From the NCBI GenBank assembly GCA_963737145.1, contig CAVTRO010000002.1, forward strand, positions 1 through 64,000: a DNA stretch of 64,000 nt, read 5' to 3'. The position numbers and the translations under genes were made by a program. The notes under the pieces are model-generated. The model was given only the letters and a program-made list of their open reading frames with translations, was not told the origin of the DNA and did no database searches. Below are positions 1 through 8,789 of the stretch, piece by piece (position 1 is the first letter of the stretch; every line of letters begins with the position of its first letter). The DNA comes from AP-15 sp963737145 (GTDB lineage: Bacteria; Pseudomonadota; Alphaproteobacteria; ATCC43930; CGMCC-115725).

Positions 1-16
1 TTTGAGGAGGAAACGC

Positions 17-769
17 ATGAGGCTCGAAGACAAGGTCGCGCTGATTACCGGGGGAGCCTCCGGCATGGGCGCCAGCATGGCGCGGATCTTTGCCCGCGAG
101 GGGGCGAAGGTCGCCGTCGCCGACGTCCTCGACGAGGAGGGCAAGAAGGTCGTAACGGACATCACGCAAGCCAACGGCGCGGCGGTGTTCCGCCATCTCG
201 ACGTTACCAGCGAAGCGGAGTGGAAGGCGGCCGTCGATGCGACGGTCGCCGAGTTCGGCAAGCTCGACATTCTCGTCAACGATGCGGGGCTCTCCGGCAG
301 CGCCGTCGAGGATCTGTTCGACACCGCGGCCTGGGACCGGCTGATGTCGGTCAACGCGCGCGGCGTCTTTCTCGGCATGAAATTCGCGATCCCGCTAATG
401 AAGGCGGCCGGCGGCGGCTCGATCGTCAACATCTCGTCGATTTCAGGCATAACCGGCCAGCACGGCATTCACGTCGGCTACAACGCCTCGAAAGGCGCGG
501 TGCGCACCTTGACCAAGGCGGCGGCGGTGCAGCATGGCGCCGACAATATCCGCGTCAACTCCGTGCACCCTGGGCTGATGCCGCCGATGCGCTCGTCCGG
601 ACGGACCGCCGACCCCGAAATCCGCGCCAAGATGCTGGAGCAGGTGCCGTTGCGGCGCGCCGGCCGCCCCGAAGAGGTCGCCAACGCCGTCTTGTTTCTG
701 GCGTCCGACGAAGCCTCCTACATCACCGGCGCTGAGCTCTGGGTCGACGGCGGCTCTCTCGCCAAATGA
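17..769 (+). CDS. SDR family NAD(P)-dependent oxidoreductase
   Basis: Classical short-chain dehydrogenase of 250 residues, the usual size. The Rossmann glycine motif TGGASGMG is at residues 11-18, an NDAG in place of the common NNAG at 88-91, the catalytic serine at 140/141, and YNASK supplies Tyr155 and Lys159. The acidic residue after the second strand (VADV, about 34-37) favours NAD over NADP. The ATG at 17 is chosen because GAGGAGG lies just upstream; a TTG at 2 is in frame but sits in front of that ribosome site. The C-terminal ITGAELWVDGG motif is typical of FabG-like and glucose-dehydrogenase-like members. The substrate cannot be told. It converges with nadC; anything upstream is outside the window. 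Confidence 0.9.
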   Translation: MRLEDKVALITGGASGMGASMARIFAREGAKVAVADVLDEEGKKVVTDITQANGAAVFRHLDVTSEAEWKAAVDATVAEFGKLDILVNDAGLSGSAVEDLFDTAAWDRLMSVNARGVFLGMKFAIPLMKAAGGGSIVNISSISGITGQHGIHVGYNASKGAVRTLTKAAAVQHGADNIRVNSVHPGLMPPMRSSGRTADPEIRAKMLEQVPLRRAGRPEEVANAVLFLASDEASYITGAELWVDGGSLAK

Positions 770-789
770 CCGCCGGCCGAGCCGCAATA

Positions 790-1623
790 TCAGTCGGCGA
801 TGTCGAGACCAAGATCGAGGATCGGCGCGCTGTGAGTGATCCAGCCGCAAGAGATCAGATCGACGCCGGTTGCGGCGACGGCGGGCGCGGTTTCGAGATT
901 GATCCGCCCGGAGGCTTCGGTAATTGCGCGGCCGTCCACCATGTCCACCGCCCGGCGCATCGTCTCCGGCGTCATGTTGTCGAGCAGCACGGCATCGACC
1001 CCGACCGCCAGCGCCTCGGCGAGCTGGTCGAGCGTGTCGACCTCGAGCTCGATCTTGACCAGGTGGCCGGCATGGCGTTTGGCGCGTTCGAGCGCCGGCC
1101 GCACGCCGCCGGCCAGCGCGATGTGGTTGTCCTTGATCAGCATCGCGTCATCGAGACCGAAACGATGGTTGGCGCCGCCGCCGAGCCGCACCGCCTCTTT
1201 TTCGAGCGTGCGCAGGCCAGGGGTCGTCTTGCGGGTGCAGACGATCTTTGCCTTGCTGCCGGCGATCGCGTCGGCGAGCGCCCGCGTCGCCGTCGCGACC
1301 CCCGACATCCGGGACAAAAGATTGAGCGCGGTGCGCTCCGCGCCGAGCACGCCCCGCGCTCGGCCATTGATCCGCGCGACCATATCGCCGCGCGAGATCC
1401 GGGCGCCGTCATTGCACAGCCGTTCGATGTGCAGTGTCGGGTCGATCAGCTCAAAGGCGAGCAGCGCCGCCTCGAGGCCGGCGACGACCCCCGGCTGGCG
1501 CGCCGCGATGACCGCCTCGACCTCGGCCTCCTTGGGAACGATCGCCTCGGTCGTAATATCGCCGGCGCGCCCTAAATCCTCGAGCAATGCCGCCCGCACG
1601 ATCGGCTCGATGATCAGCCGCAT
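790..1623 (-). CDS. nadC: Nicotinate-nucleotide pyrophosphorylase (carboxylating)
   Basis: Quinolinate phosphoribosyltransferase, which makes nicotinate mononucleotide, CO2 and PPi from quinolinate and PRPP in de novo NAD synthesis. The 277-residue length is standard. Active-site signatures are present: TRKTTPGLR at 130-138, the His-Arg pair at 153-154, and KDNH at 164-167. The C-terminal barrel strands with DAVLLDNM and EASGRINLETA are also family-typical. It lies 15 bp downstream of nadA on the same strand, so the two are very probably cotranscribed. No aspartate oxidase or dehydrogenase (nadB) follows within the window. Confidence 0.96.
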   Translation of the reverse strand: MRLIIEPIVRAALLEDLGRAGDITTEAIVPKEAEVEAVIAARQPGVVAGLEAALLAFELIDPTLHIERLCNDGARISRGDMVARINGRARGVLGAERTALNLLSRMSGVATATRALADAIAGSKAKIVCTRKTTPGLRTLEKEAVRLGGGANHRFGLDDAMLIKDNHIALAGGVRPALERAKRHAGHLVKIELEVDTLDQLAEALAVGVDAVLLDNMTPETMRRAVDMVDGRAITEASGRINLETAPAVAATGVDLISCGWITHSAPILDLGLDIAD

Positions 1624-1638
1624 CGCCGGCCCTCCTCT

Positions 1639-2637
1639 TCACCCCAACGCCAGCATGCGTTCGACCGTGCGGCGCGCCCGCTCGGCGATGGCGGGATCGA
1701 CGGTGACCTCGTGGGTCATGGTTTCGAGCGAATGGCGAATTTTCGGCAAGGTGATGCGCTTCATGTGCGGGCACAAATTGCACGGCCGCACGAATTCGAG
1801 ATCGGGATACTGCAGCGCGACGTTGTCGCTCATCGAGCACTCGGTCAGCAGCACGACGCGCGCCGGCCGCTGCTTGCCGACATAATCGGCCATCGCCGCC
1901 GTCGAGCCGGTGAAATCGCACTCGGCGATGACCTCGGGCGGGCATTCCGGGTGGGCCAGCACGGTGATCCCGGGATGGCTCTCGCGCAGGCTTCTGATGT
2001 CCTCCGGAGTGAAACGCTCATGCACTTCGCAGTGACCCTTCCAGGCGATGATCTCGACCTTGGTCAGGGCCGCCGTGTTGCGGGCCAAATACTCGTCCGG
2101 CAGCATGATGACGCGAGGCACCCCGAGCGACTCGACAATCTTTTTCGCATTGCTCGAGGTGCAGCAGACATCGGACTCGGCCTTCACCGCCGCCGAGGTA
2201 TTGACGTAGGTCACGATCGGCACGCCCGGATGGCGCTGCCGCAGCAGCTTGATATCGGCTGCCGTGATCGATGCGGCGAGCGAGCAGCCGGCTTCGAGGT
2301 CCGGAATCAGCACGGTTTTTGCCGGGTTCAACAGCTTGGCGGTCTCGGCCATGAAGTGGACGCCGGCGAGCACGATCACATCGGCATCGGTGCGCGCCGC
2401 CTCGCGCGCCAACGCCAAGCTGTCGCCGACGATATCGCCGACGGTGTGGAAAATGTCCGGGGTCTGGTAATTGTGCGCCAGGACGACCGCGTTCCGCTCC
2501 TTCTTGAGCTTGAAAATCGCCGCGATGTCGTCGGCAAGGATAGACCATTCGAACGGCGGAATGTGCCGCTCGACGCGCTTATAGAGCTCAGGAAAGGGCG
2601 TGGTAATCCGGGGGGTGGGGTAGGCGGTCTGCAGCAT
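1639..2637 (-). CDS. nadA: Quinolinate synthase A
   Basis: Condenses iminoaspartate with dihydroxyacetone phosphate to quinolinate, using an oxygen-sensitive 4Fe-4S cluster. The three cluster cysteines sit in EAGCSLAAS, SDVCCTSSN and RPCNLCPHM. Three in-frame ATGs compete (2670, 2643, 2637). The one at 2637 is preferred because AAAGGAG lies six bases before it, giving 332 residues. The ATG at 2670 also has a GGAGGAG upstream, but it lies inside a perfect palindrome and would add 11 non-conserved residues. Cotranscribed with nadC and divergent from the GMC oxidoreductase gene. Confidence 0.95.
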   Translation of the reverse strand: MLQTAYPTPRITTPFPELYKRVERHIPPFEWSILADDIAAIFKLKKERNAVVLAHNYQTPDIFHTVGDIVGDSLALAREAARTDADVIVLAGVHFMAETAKLLNPAKTVLIPDLEAGCSLAASITAADIKLLRQRHPGVPIVTYVNTSAAVKAESDVCCTSSNAKKIVESLGVPRVIMLPDEYLARNTAALTKVEIIAWKGHCEVHERFTPEDIRSLRESHPGITVLAHPECPPEVIAECDFTGSTAAMADYVGKQRPARVVLLTECSMSDNVALQYPDLEFVRPCNLCPHMKRITLPKIRHSLETMTHEVTVDPAIAERARRTVERMLALG

Positions 2638-2653
2638 GGTCATCTCCTTTAAT

Positions 2654-2670
2654 ATGCTCAAATTGAGCAT
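2654..2670. promoter_or_regulatory. Perfect 17-bp palindrome at the nadA start, candidate operator
   Basis: ATGCTCAA, one central A, then TTGAGCAT: an uninterrupted inverted repeat with 8-bp arms. It overlaps the upstream-most nadA ATG and lies 17 bases before the preferred start. Such symmetry is typical of a dimeric repressor site. NAD-synthesis genes in alphaproteobacteria are known to be controlled by NadQ-type repressors, but I cannot confirm that motif from memory, so the regulator is an inference. No regulator gene is adjacent. Confidence 0.5.
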
Positions 2671-2728
2671 TTCTCCTCCCCGGAAAAACCGGGCCGAACC
2701 TGCCCGGCATTCCGTTATGCTGCATATG

Positions 2729-2756
2729 AGAATAAGGCGTTCAAAACTGTCGTCAA
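2729..2756 (-). promoter_or_regulatory. Possible sigma-70 promoter of nadAC
   Basis: Read on the minus strand, TTGACG (2756-2751) and TATTCT (2734-2729) are separated by 16 bases. The predicted start near 2722 would put the palindrome at 2654-2670 in the early transcribed leader. It was found by eye only and the -10 match is moderate. Confidence 0.35.
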
Positions 2757-2919
2757 GATGTCATCTAAGCCGCGCGCCTACCCTTTAGCGGAAGGCCAAG
2801 GCCGGGCGGGAGATCGACGCGACAGCCGATTGCCGTCTCGGTCGGCTCTCGCTAGCTTGGCGGCGGTGTTTCTGAACGAATAAGCAGCGCCGATCGAGCC
2901 TGCTCGATGGAGGAAGGGC

Positions 2920-4551
2920 ATGAGGGCTGATTATGTAATCGTCGGCGCCGGCTCGGCGGGTTGCGTGCTCGCCAATCGGCTGAGCGAGGATCCCAGCGCA
3001 AAGGTGATCTTGATCGAAGCGGGCGGGCGCGACCGAAGCCCGTATATCCACATCCCCGCGGGGTTTATGAAGCTCCTCGATCATCCGACCTTTACCTGGG
3101 GGTTTCACGCCGAGCCCGATCCCGGCACCGCCGGGCGCGCGATCCTCTATCCGCGCGGCAAGGTGCTCGGCGGGTCGAGCTCGATCAACGGGCTGATCTA
3201 TATCCGCGGCCAGCCCGAAGATTATGACCACTGGGCGCAACTCGGCAACCGCGGCTGGTCGTGGGACGATTGCCTGCCCTATTTCCGCAAAGCCGAGCGC
3301 TGGGAGGGCGAGGAATCCGAGGTGCGCGGCAAGGGCGGCCCGCTGTTCACCTCGCGCATGGACCGGCCGCCGCTTTGTCAGATCGTCATCGAGGCCGGCA
3401 AGGAAATCGGCCTCGAATACCGCGAAGACGTCAACAATCTGCCGGCCGGAGCGGGCGACAGCATCGGCTGGTGCCAGCAGACCCGCGGCGGGCGCCGCCG
3501 CGCCAGCACCGCGCGCACCTATCTGCGGCCGGCCCTGAAGCGGCCGAATTTGCAGCTCGTGACAAACGCGCTGGTGCACCGCGTGCTGTTCGATGGCAAA
3601 CGTGCAGTCGGCGTCGAATTCTCGCGCGGTGGCGCCACCGAGCGGGCCGAGGCGGCCCGCGAGGTCATCCTCTCGGCCGGGGCAGTCGGCTCGCCTCACC
3701 TCTTGCAGATATCCGGGGTCGGCGATCCCGAGCACCTCGGCCGGGTCGGCGTCCCGGTGATCCACGAATTGCGCGGCGTCGGCAAGAATATGCAGGACCA
3801 TTACGTCTGCCGCATGACTTATCCGATCCACGGCGCACGCACCGCCAATGAGCGCGCCCGCGGCTTGCCCCTTGCCGCCGAAATATTGCGCTATCTCGTG
3901 ACCGGCAAGGGCATGCTGACCTACAGCGCCTCGCTGGTCGCCGCCTCGGTCAAGGTGCTGGAGGAATCGGCGACTCCCGATGTGCAATGCTCATTCGCGC
4001 CGGGCAGCTTCAAGGACGGCCAGATCGGCCAGCTCGAAGAGGAACCCGGGCTGACCGGCGGCTCGTGGCAGATGCGGCCCTTGTCGCGCGGTTATGTCGA
4101 GGCGAAATCGCCCGACCCGCAGGTCGCGCCTGCGATCAACCCGCGCTATCTTTCGGAGGAGGCCGACCGGCGCGCGGTGATCGGGGGCTTGCGGTTTGTG
4201 CGCCGCATTTTCGCGGCGCCGGCCTTGGCGCGCTATGTCGGATCCGAAAAGCTGCCCGGTGCGCAGGTGCAGAGCGACGACGAGCTGCTCGATTACGGGC
4301 GGCGCAACGGCAACACCGTCTACCACGCGAGCTGCACCTGCATGATGGGGCCAAGCGCGATGTGCGTCGTCGACAGCGAATTGCGCGTCCACGGGCTCGA
4401 GCGCCTGCGCGTCATCGACGCCTCGGTGATGCCGTCGGTGACCTCAACCAACACCAACGCACCGACAATCATGATCGCCGAGAAGGGCGCCGAGCTGATC
4501 CGCCGTGCCGCGCGGGCCGCCGAACCGGGTGTTGCCGCGAGGGCCGCGTGA
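2920..4551 (+). CDS. GMC family FAD-dependent oxidoreductase (choline dehydrogenase-like)
   Basis: Glucose-methanol-choline oxidoreductase of 543 residues, using FAD to oxidise an alcohol. The ADP-binding motif IVGAGSAGCVLA starts at about residue 7. GMC signature 1 follows near GKVLGGSSSING, and signature 2 is GAVGSPHLLQISGVG. The C-terminal active-site region reads HASCTCMMG, a variant of the common HPVGTCRMG, with the catalytic histidine kept. The NTNAPTIMIAEKGAELI ending is typical. The ATG at 2920 has GGAGGAAGG upstream. The substrate is not evident. Its 3' end abuts the CopD-like gene on the other strand. A 400-residue antisense frame here is a shadow. Confidence 0.92.
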   Translation: MRADYVIVGAGSAGCVLANRLSEDPSAKVILIEAGGRDRSPYIHIPAGFMKLLDHPTFTWGFHAEPDPGTAGRAILYPRGKVLGGSSSINGLIYIRGQPEDYDHWAQLGNRGWSWDDCLPYFRKAERWEGEESEVRGKGGPLFTSRMDRPPLCQIVIEAGKEIGLEYREDVNNLPAGAGDSIGWCQQTRGGRRRASTARTYLRPALKRPNLQLVTNALVHRVLFDGKRAVGVEFSRGGATERAEAAREVILSAGAVGSPHLLQISGVGDPEHLGRVGVPVIHELRGVGKNMQDHYVCRMTYPIHGARTANERARGLPLAAEILRYLVTGKGMLTYSASLVAASVKVLEESATPDVQCSFAPGSFKDGQIGQLEEEPGLTGGSWQMRPLSRGYVEAKSPDPQVAPAINPRYLSEEADRRAVIGGLRFVRRIFAAPALARYVGSEKLPGAQVQSDDELLDYGRRNGNTVYHASCTCMMGPSAMCVVDSELRVHGLERLRVIDASVMPSVTSTNTNAPTIMIAEKGAELIRRAARAAEPGVAARAA

Positions 4552-4554
4552 GGG

Positions 4555-5031
4555 TCACTCGAACAAAAAACCGTGGCTGCCGGCGACGGCGCCGAACACG
4601 GTGAGGAGGCTCAATACCAGCAGGATCCGGTGCAGCCACTCGACCCATCGAAAGGTCGACACGGGGGCCGCCCGCGCACGCGCCATAATCCAGCGGTGGA
4701 GGAACAGCGGCTCCGCGACAAACAACATCAATGTGAACAGCAGCCAAACCAGCACCATCGCGTGCATCCACCAGAAACCGAGCATGAGAAACCGGTACCA
4801 AAGGTCGAGACGGACCAGCATGTAGAAGCCGGTGAGCCCGGCGAGCACAATCGTCACCCGTGCCTGCACGGCAAACCGGCTCTCGAAGGCATCGAACAAG
4901 GGGAGCCATTCCTCGGCGCCTTTAAGGCGGCGCACTGTCGGCAGCATCACGGTCGTCACAAAGCCGACGCCGCCGATCCACAGGACGACGGATAGGACGT
5001 GAAGCGCCCGCGCCAGCACCAATTCATCCAA
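4555..5031 (-). CDS. CopD-like four-helix integral membrane protein
   Basis: A protein of about 158 residues with four predicted membrane segments. The first carries HVLSVVLWIGGVGF, the motif of the CopD/DUF2269-type membrane family, in which the histidine may bind haem or copper. It starts 13 bp after the qNOR stop on the same strand, so it is probably cotranscribed with norB and may serve NO reductase assembly or metal supply; that role is inference. The start is uncertain: TTG at 5031 fits the homologous N-terminus and the spacing, whereas the frame stays open to 5094 inside norB. Confidence 0.7.
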   Translation of the reverse strand: MDELVLARALHVLSVVLWIGGVGFVTTVMLPTVRRLKGAEEWLPLFDAFESRFAVQARVTIVLAGLTGFYMLVRLDLWYRFLMLGFWWMHAMVLVWLLFTLMLFVAEPLFLHRWIMARARAAPVSTFRWVEWLHRILLVLSLLTVFGAVAGSHGFLFE

Positions 5032-5044
5032 GCTTCTGGGCCAC

Positions 5045-7369
5045 CTATGGCGAAGCCGGCCCGGGCATGCGGCGCGACACAAAGCGTTCCGCAATCGCCG
5101 GGAACATCGGCCCGAGCTTGACGACGAAGTCGAAGGCCATCAGCAGCGCAGCGAGCGCAAACGGCACGTCGCCGACGAACCGCAACCACTGCCACAGCAC
5201 TGTCGTATCGTAGAATTCGAGGCTCCTCGCATAGGCGAGGCCGTGCTCGTAAACCGCATCGAGCTGCGGCCAGCCGATCGGGAAGAAATTGAGCGCAGTC
5301 CAAAGGACGAGCCCTGCATTGTAGAGCCAAAAAGCGTAGAGGCCGAGGACATCACTGAACGCGGCGCGATCGGCGGCTGCATAACGCAGGCAGAAGTAGA
5401 TGAGCCCGATGCCCAACAGACCGAAGGCGCCGAACAGCGAAGTGTGGGCATGGTTCAACGTCAGGAAGGTGCCGTGCTCGTAGTAATTGATCAGCGGCGC
5501 ATTCAGGGTCCCTCCGCCAAAGACGCCGGCGCCGACAAAGTTCCAGAACGCGGCGCCGATAATATAAGTGTAGGCCAGCCGGTATTTGAACTCCTGATGC
5601 CGCTTGATGAGATCGTGCTGGTGCATGGCTTCGAGGATCAGCAGCACGAGCGGCAATACTTCAATGAAGGAGAACATGCTGCCCATCGGCACCCACATGC
5701 CTGGGCCGCCGACCCAATAGATGTGATGACCGGTGCCGATGACCCCGCCGAGGAAGATCAGGATCAGCTCGAAATAGACTGCGCGCTCGGCAAGCTTGCG
5801 CGAGACCAGTCCGACAGCCATCAGCAGATAGGCACTCATTGCCGCTGCAAAGAACTCGAACGACTGCTCGACCCACAAATGAACGACCCACCACCGCCAG
5901 AAATCGGTGATCGTGAACGATTTGTTGACCCCGGTGAGCGGTATCATGCCGAAGACATAAAGCAATGCGATGTTCGTGGTTGATGCCCACAGCAGGTGTT
6001 CCAGCCGAATGCGCCCGGTCCAGAACTGGCGCGTTGCCTGCCACAGCTTTGGGCGTGTCGGCCACAACGCCCGCAGCACCAGTACGCTCCAGAACACCAG
6101 CCCGATAAAGAACCCGATCTGCCAGAAGCGCCCGAGTTCGATATAGGACAGACCCTGGTTGCCGAACCAGAACCAGCCCCGATTGATGATGCCCATTATT
6201 CCCAAATAGTCGCCGATCAGCGCGCCGGCCACGATGACCACCGTCACCCAGAACAGCAACTCGACGAGCAGCCCCTGACCGCGGGCTTCGCCGCCGCTGA
6301 TCGCCGGCGCCAGAAACAGCGCGGCGCCAATCCAAGAGAGCCCGATCCAGACGATCGGCGTTTGAATATGCACGCTGCGCCAAAAGTTGAAGGGCAGCAC
6401 ATTGTCGAAGTGGAGGCCATAAAAGCTGACCCGATCGGCATAATAATGGCCAAGCATCGCGCCGGCGGCGATCTGGAGCAGAAGCACGGCGGCCACGACG
6501 AGGAAATATTTCCCGACCTTGCGTTGGCTCTCGGTCAGAGGCCGGAACACGCCGAGCACCGGATCCATCGGTGCGTTGTCGGGATTGGTGAGGTATCGGT
6601 TGTAAATAAACAGCACCAGCCCAAAGCAAAAGAATGTGAAGCAAAAGCTGATCCACGTCCAACGGAACGTATCTGTCGTGGGTTTATTGCCGACGAGCGG
6701 CTCGAAGGGCCAGTTCTGAGTCCAAGAGATGTCGCTGCCGGGGCGGCGGGCTACTGTCGTCAGCGCGCTATAAAGGATGAACTCGGCGGTATCGGCCGCA
6801 CTTTGCTGGTCGAGACTGTAAGCCTGGGTCCAGCCCTTGACAAAGTTGTGGCGGAGGAGCTCTCCGGCGATCTCGGATTTCAGCGCTGTGATGGCGGAAG
6901 CCATCGGCGCGGACAGAACGACATCCGTGCGGGTCAGGTCGACATTCTCGAGCGCGCGCTGCATGGCGCTTCGTGCGGCCGCCTGCTGCTCGGGATCCAG
7001 CGCCGAGAAGGGTTTCCCATAGCGGATTTGGGCAATATTGTCGGCGGTCACCGTCCCCAAGCGAACGAGATATTCAGCAGTGTAATCCTCACCAAAATAT
7101 GATCCCATGCCGTAAATACTGCCGTAATCCATCAGATCCGCACGTTGAAACGAGGCCTTTCCGTTTTGGATGTCGGCCGCGGACATCAACACGGATCGGT
7201 CCGAAGCCAGAAAACGGTCCGGTTGCGGCGGGGCGGTTTGGTAGGTGACGTTGGTAGCCCAGCCGAGCAAGACGAAACTGCCGATAGCAATCGCGAAAAG
7301 CACCCACTTCAGGATGTTGCTGACGCGATCTTCGCCCGATTGCTCAAGCACAGTTGTAGTGATGGCCAT
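5045..7369 (-). CDS. norB: Quinol-dependent nitric oxide reductase (qNOR)
   Basis: Reduces 2 NO to N2O with electrons from quinol. A single ~774-residue chain carries the cytochrome-c-like N-terminal periplasmic region of qNOR (about 60-240, with GSDISW and NWPFEPLVGN) and then the haem-copper-oxidase-like core of about 12-14 helices. Metal and haem ligand motifs HLWVEQSFE, GTGHHIYWVG and NHAHTSLFG are present. The ATG at 7369 is preferred over one at 7414 because GAGGGG stands before it. Divergent from nnrS, 97 bp away. No norD, norQ or norC is present, as expected for the quinol type, which suggests NO detoxification rather than full denitrification. Confidence 0.95.
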   Translation of the reverse strand: MAITTTVLEQSGEDRVSNILKWVLFAIAIGSFVLLGWATNVTYQTAPPQPDRFLASDRSVLMSAADIQNGKASFQRADLMDYGSIYGMGSYFGEDYTAEYLVRLGTVTADNIAQIRYGKPFSALDPEQQAAARSAMQRALENVDLTRTDVVLSAPMASAITALKSEIAGELLRHNFVKGWTQAYSLDQQSAADTAEFILYSALTTVARRPGSDISWTQNWPFEPLVGNKPTTDTFRWTWISFCFTFFCFGLVLFIYNRYLTNPDNAPMDPVLGVFRPLTESQRKVGKYFLVVAAVLLLQIAAGAMLGHYYADRVSFYGLHFDNVLPFNFWRSVHIQTPIVWIGLSWIGAALFLAPAISGGEARGQGLLVELLFWVTVVIVAGALIGDYLGIMGIINRGWFWFGNQGLSYIELGRFWQIGFFIGLVFWSVLVLRALWPTRPKLWQATRQFWTGRIRLEHLLWASTTNIALLYVFGMIPLTGVNKSFTITDFWRWWVVHLWVEQSFEFFAAAMSAYLLMAVGLVSRKLAERAVYFELILIFLGGVIGTGHHIYWVGGPGMWVPMGSMFSFIEVLPLVLLILEAMHQHDLIKRHQEFKYRLAYTYIIGAAFWNFVGAGVFGGGTLNAPLINYYEHGTFLTLNHAHTSLFGAFGLLGIGLIYFCLRYAAADRAAFSDVLGLYAFWLYNAGLVLWTALNFFPIGWPQLDAVYEHGLAYARSLEFYDTTVLWQWLRFVGDVPFALAALLMAFDFVVKLGPMFPAIAERFVSRRMPGPASP

Positions 7370-7466
7370 TGGATCCCCTCGCCTGAAGGCGCTCTCGACG
7401 CGTTCCCGAAGCATGCCCAGATTACCGTTCGTGACAAGAGCAGCGTAATCCGGAGATCGACGTAAG

Positions 7467-8654
7467 ATGACCGCGATCCCCCGCTATCGTGACCACGGCG
7501 GGCCGGCTATTCTTTCCGCCGGATTTCGCCCGTTCTTCCTGCTGGCAGCTGTATGGGCGGCGGTCGCCGTACCCTTGTGGCTCGCGCTGTTTGGCGGCGA
7601 GGTGGGGCTTCCGACCGCCCTGCCGCCGGCGGCATGGCACGCGCACGAGATGGTCTTCGGCTACGGCGCGGCGGTTGTCGCCGGGTTTCTCTTGACCGCG
7701 ATCCCCAATTGGACCGGCCGCATGCCGCTCCAGGGCGGGCCCCTTGCCCTCTTGGTCGTGGCCTGGGGAGCGGGCCGCATCGCGGTGTTGTTTTCAGCCG
7801 CGATCGGGGTCGAGAGCGCAGCGGTTCTCGACCTCGCCTTCCCGGTCATTTTCGTCGGTGTGATCGCGCGGGAAATCGTCGCCGGGTATAATTGGCGCAA
7901 TCTGCCGATGCTGGGTGCTCTGACGCTGCTGCTCGCCGGCAATCTGCTGGTCCATCTTGAGGCTCTCGGTGTCGCCTCGACCGCCGAACTCGGAAACCGG
8001 GTCGGTGTGGCGACGTTGCTGATGCTGATCAGCTTTGTCGGCGGCCGCATCGTCCCGAGCTTCACGCGAAATTGGCTGACGAAGCAACGCCCCGACATCT
8101 CGGCACCGGCCTCTTTCGACGGGTTCGACCGCGCCGTGCTCGCGACAACGGCGATCGCCCTGGCTCTTTGGGTGGCGGCTCCCGAAGCAAGCTCGACGCC
8201 CTGGGTCGAGCTTATCGCCGGCCTTGCCCTCGCCCTGCGTCTTGCGCGCTGGCGCGGCGCGGCGACGTGGCGCGAGCCGCTGCTATGGGTGCTCCATCTG
8301 GGATATGGCTGGCTGGCGATCGGCTTTGTGCTTCTCGCGCTGAATGGCCTCGTGCCGCTGCTCCCCCAGACCACAGCCCTCCACGCGCTGACTGTCGGGG
8401 CGATCGGCACGATGACTTTCGGGGTGATGACCCGCGCTTCACTCGGCCATACCGGATACGCGTTGACCGCGGGACGCGGGACGACCGCAATTTATGCGCT
8501 GATTACGCTTGCCGCGGTACTGCGCCTCCTCGCAGGGCTCGGCGGAGGCAATTATGCCGTCGTGCTGTCGCTCGCCGCGGCGGCGTGGAGCGGCGCATTC
8601 GGGCTGTTCGTGCTGCTTTATGCGCCTGCGCTGTCACAGCCGCGGCGCGGCTGA
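7467..8654 (+). CDS. nnrS: NnrS family membrane protein
   Basis: Polytopic haem- and copper-containing membrane protein associated with NO stress in proteobacteria; its biochemical activity is not fixed. It has 395 residues with about 12 hydrophobic helices. The N-terminal PAILSAGFRPFFLLAA, the WHAHEMVFGYG histidines, the NWTGR motif and the later THALTVGAIGTM-like and RASLGHTG motifs are all NnrS hallmarks (here LHALTVGAIGTM). Divergent from the qNOR gene, which makes a small NO-response module. I saw no clear FNR/NNR-type or NsrR-type palindrome in the 97-bp gap. Confidence 0.93.
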   Translation: MTAIPRYRDHGGPAILSAGFRPFFLLAAVWAAVAVPLWLALFGGEVGLPTALPPAAWHAHEMVFGYGAAVVAGFLLTAIPNWTGRMPLQGGPLALLVVAWGAGRIAVLFSAAIGVESAAVLDLAFPVIFVGVIAREIVAGYNWRNLPMLGALTLLLAGNLLVHLEALGVASTAELGNRVGVATLLMLISFVGGRIVPSFTRNWLTKQRPDISAPASFDGFDRAVLATTAIALALWVAAPEASSTPWVELIAGLALALRLARWRGAATWREPLLWVLHLGYGWLAIGFVLLALNGLVPLLPQTTALHALTVGAIGTMTFGVMTRASLGHTGYALTAGRGTTAIYALITLAAVLRLLAGLGGGNYAVVLSLAAAAWSGAFGLFVLLYAPALSQPRRG

Positions 8655-8789
8655 CGAGATCACCGTACCGGCGGCAGACGAGCCGGAGCTGTCCAAGTGC
8701 CGACCTGCTGGACGAAGTCCGGACGATGGCGCAAAACTCTGTTGTCCATACTCGTGTTCGGGTTTGCGGAATGATCCGGAGATAGAGCG

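Noticed and set aside
2785..3987. A 400-codon frame on the minus strand
   Set aside because: It is antisense to the GMC oxidoreductase, which has all its motifs; the translation is low in family-like features and reflects GC-rich codon bias.
7370..7466. FNR/NNR or NsrR binding site between norB and nnrS
   Set aside because: No TTGAT-type or AAGATG-type inverted repeat of convincing quality could be found by eye.
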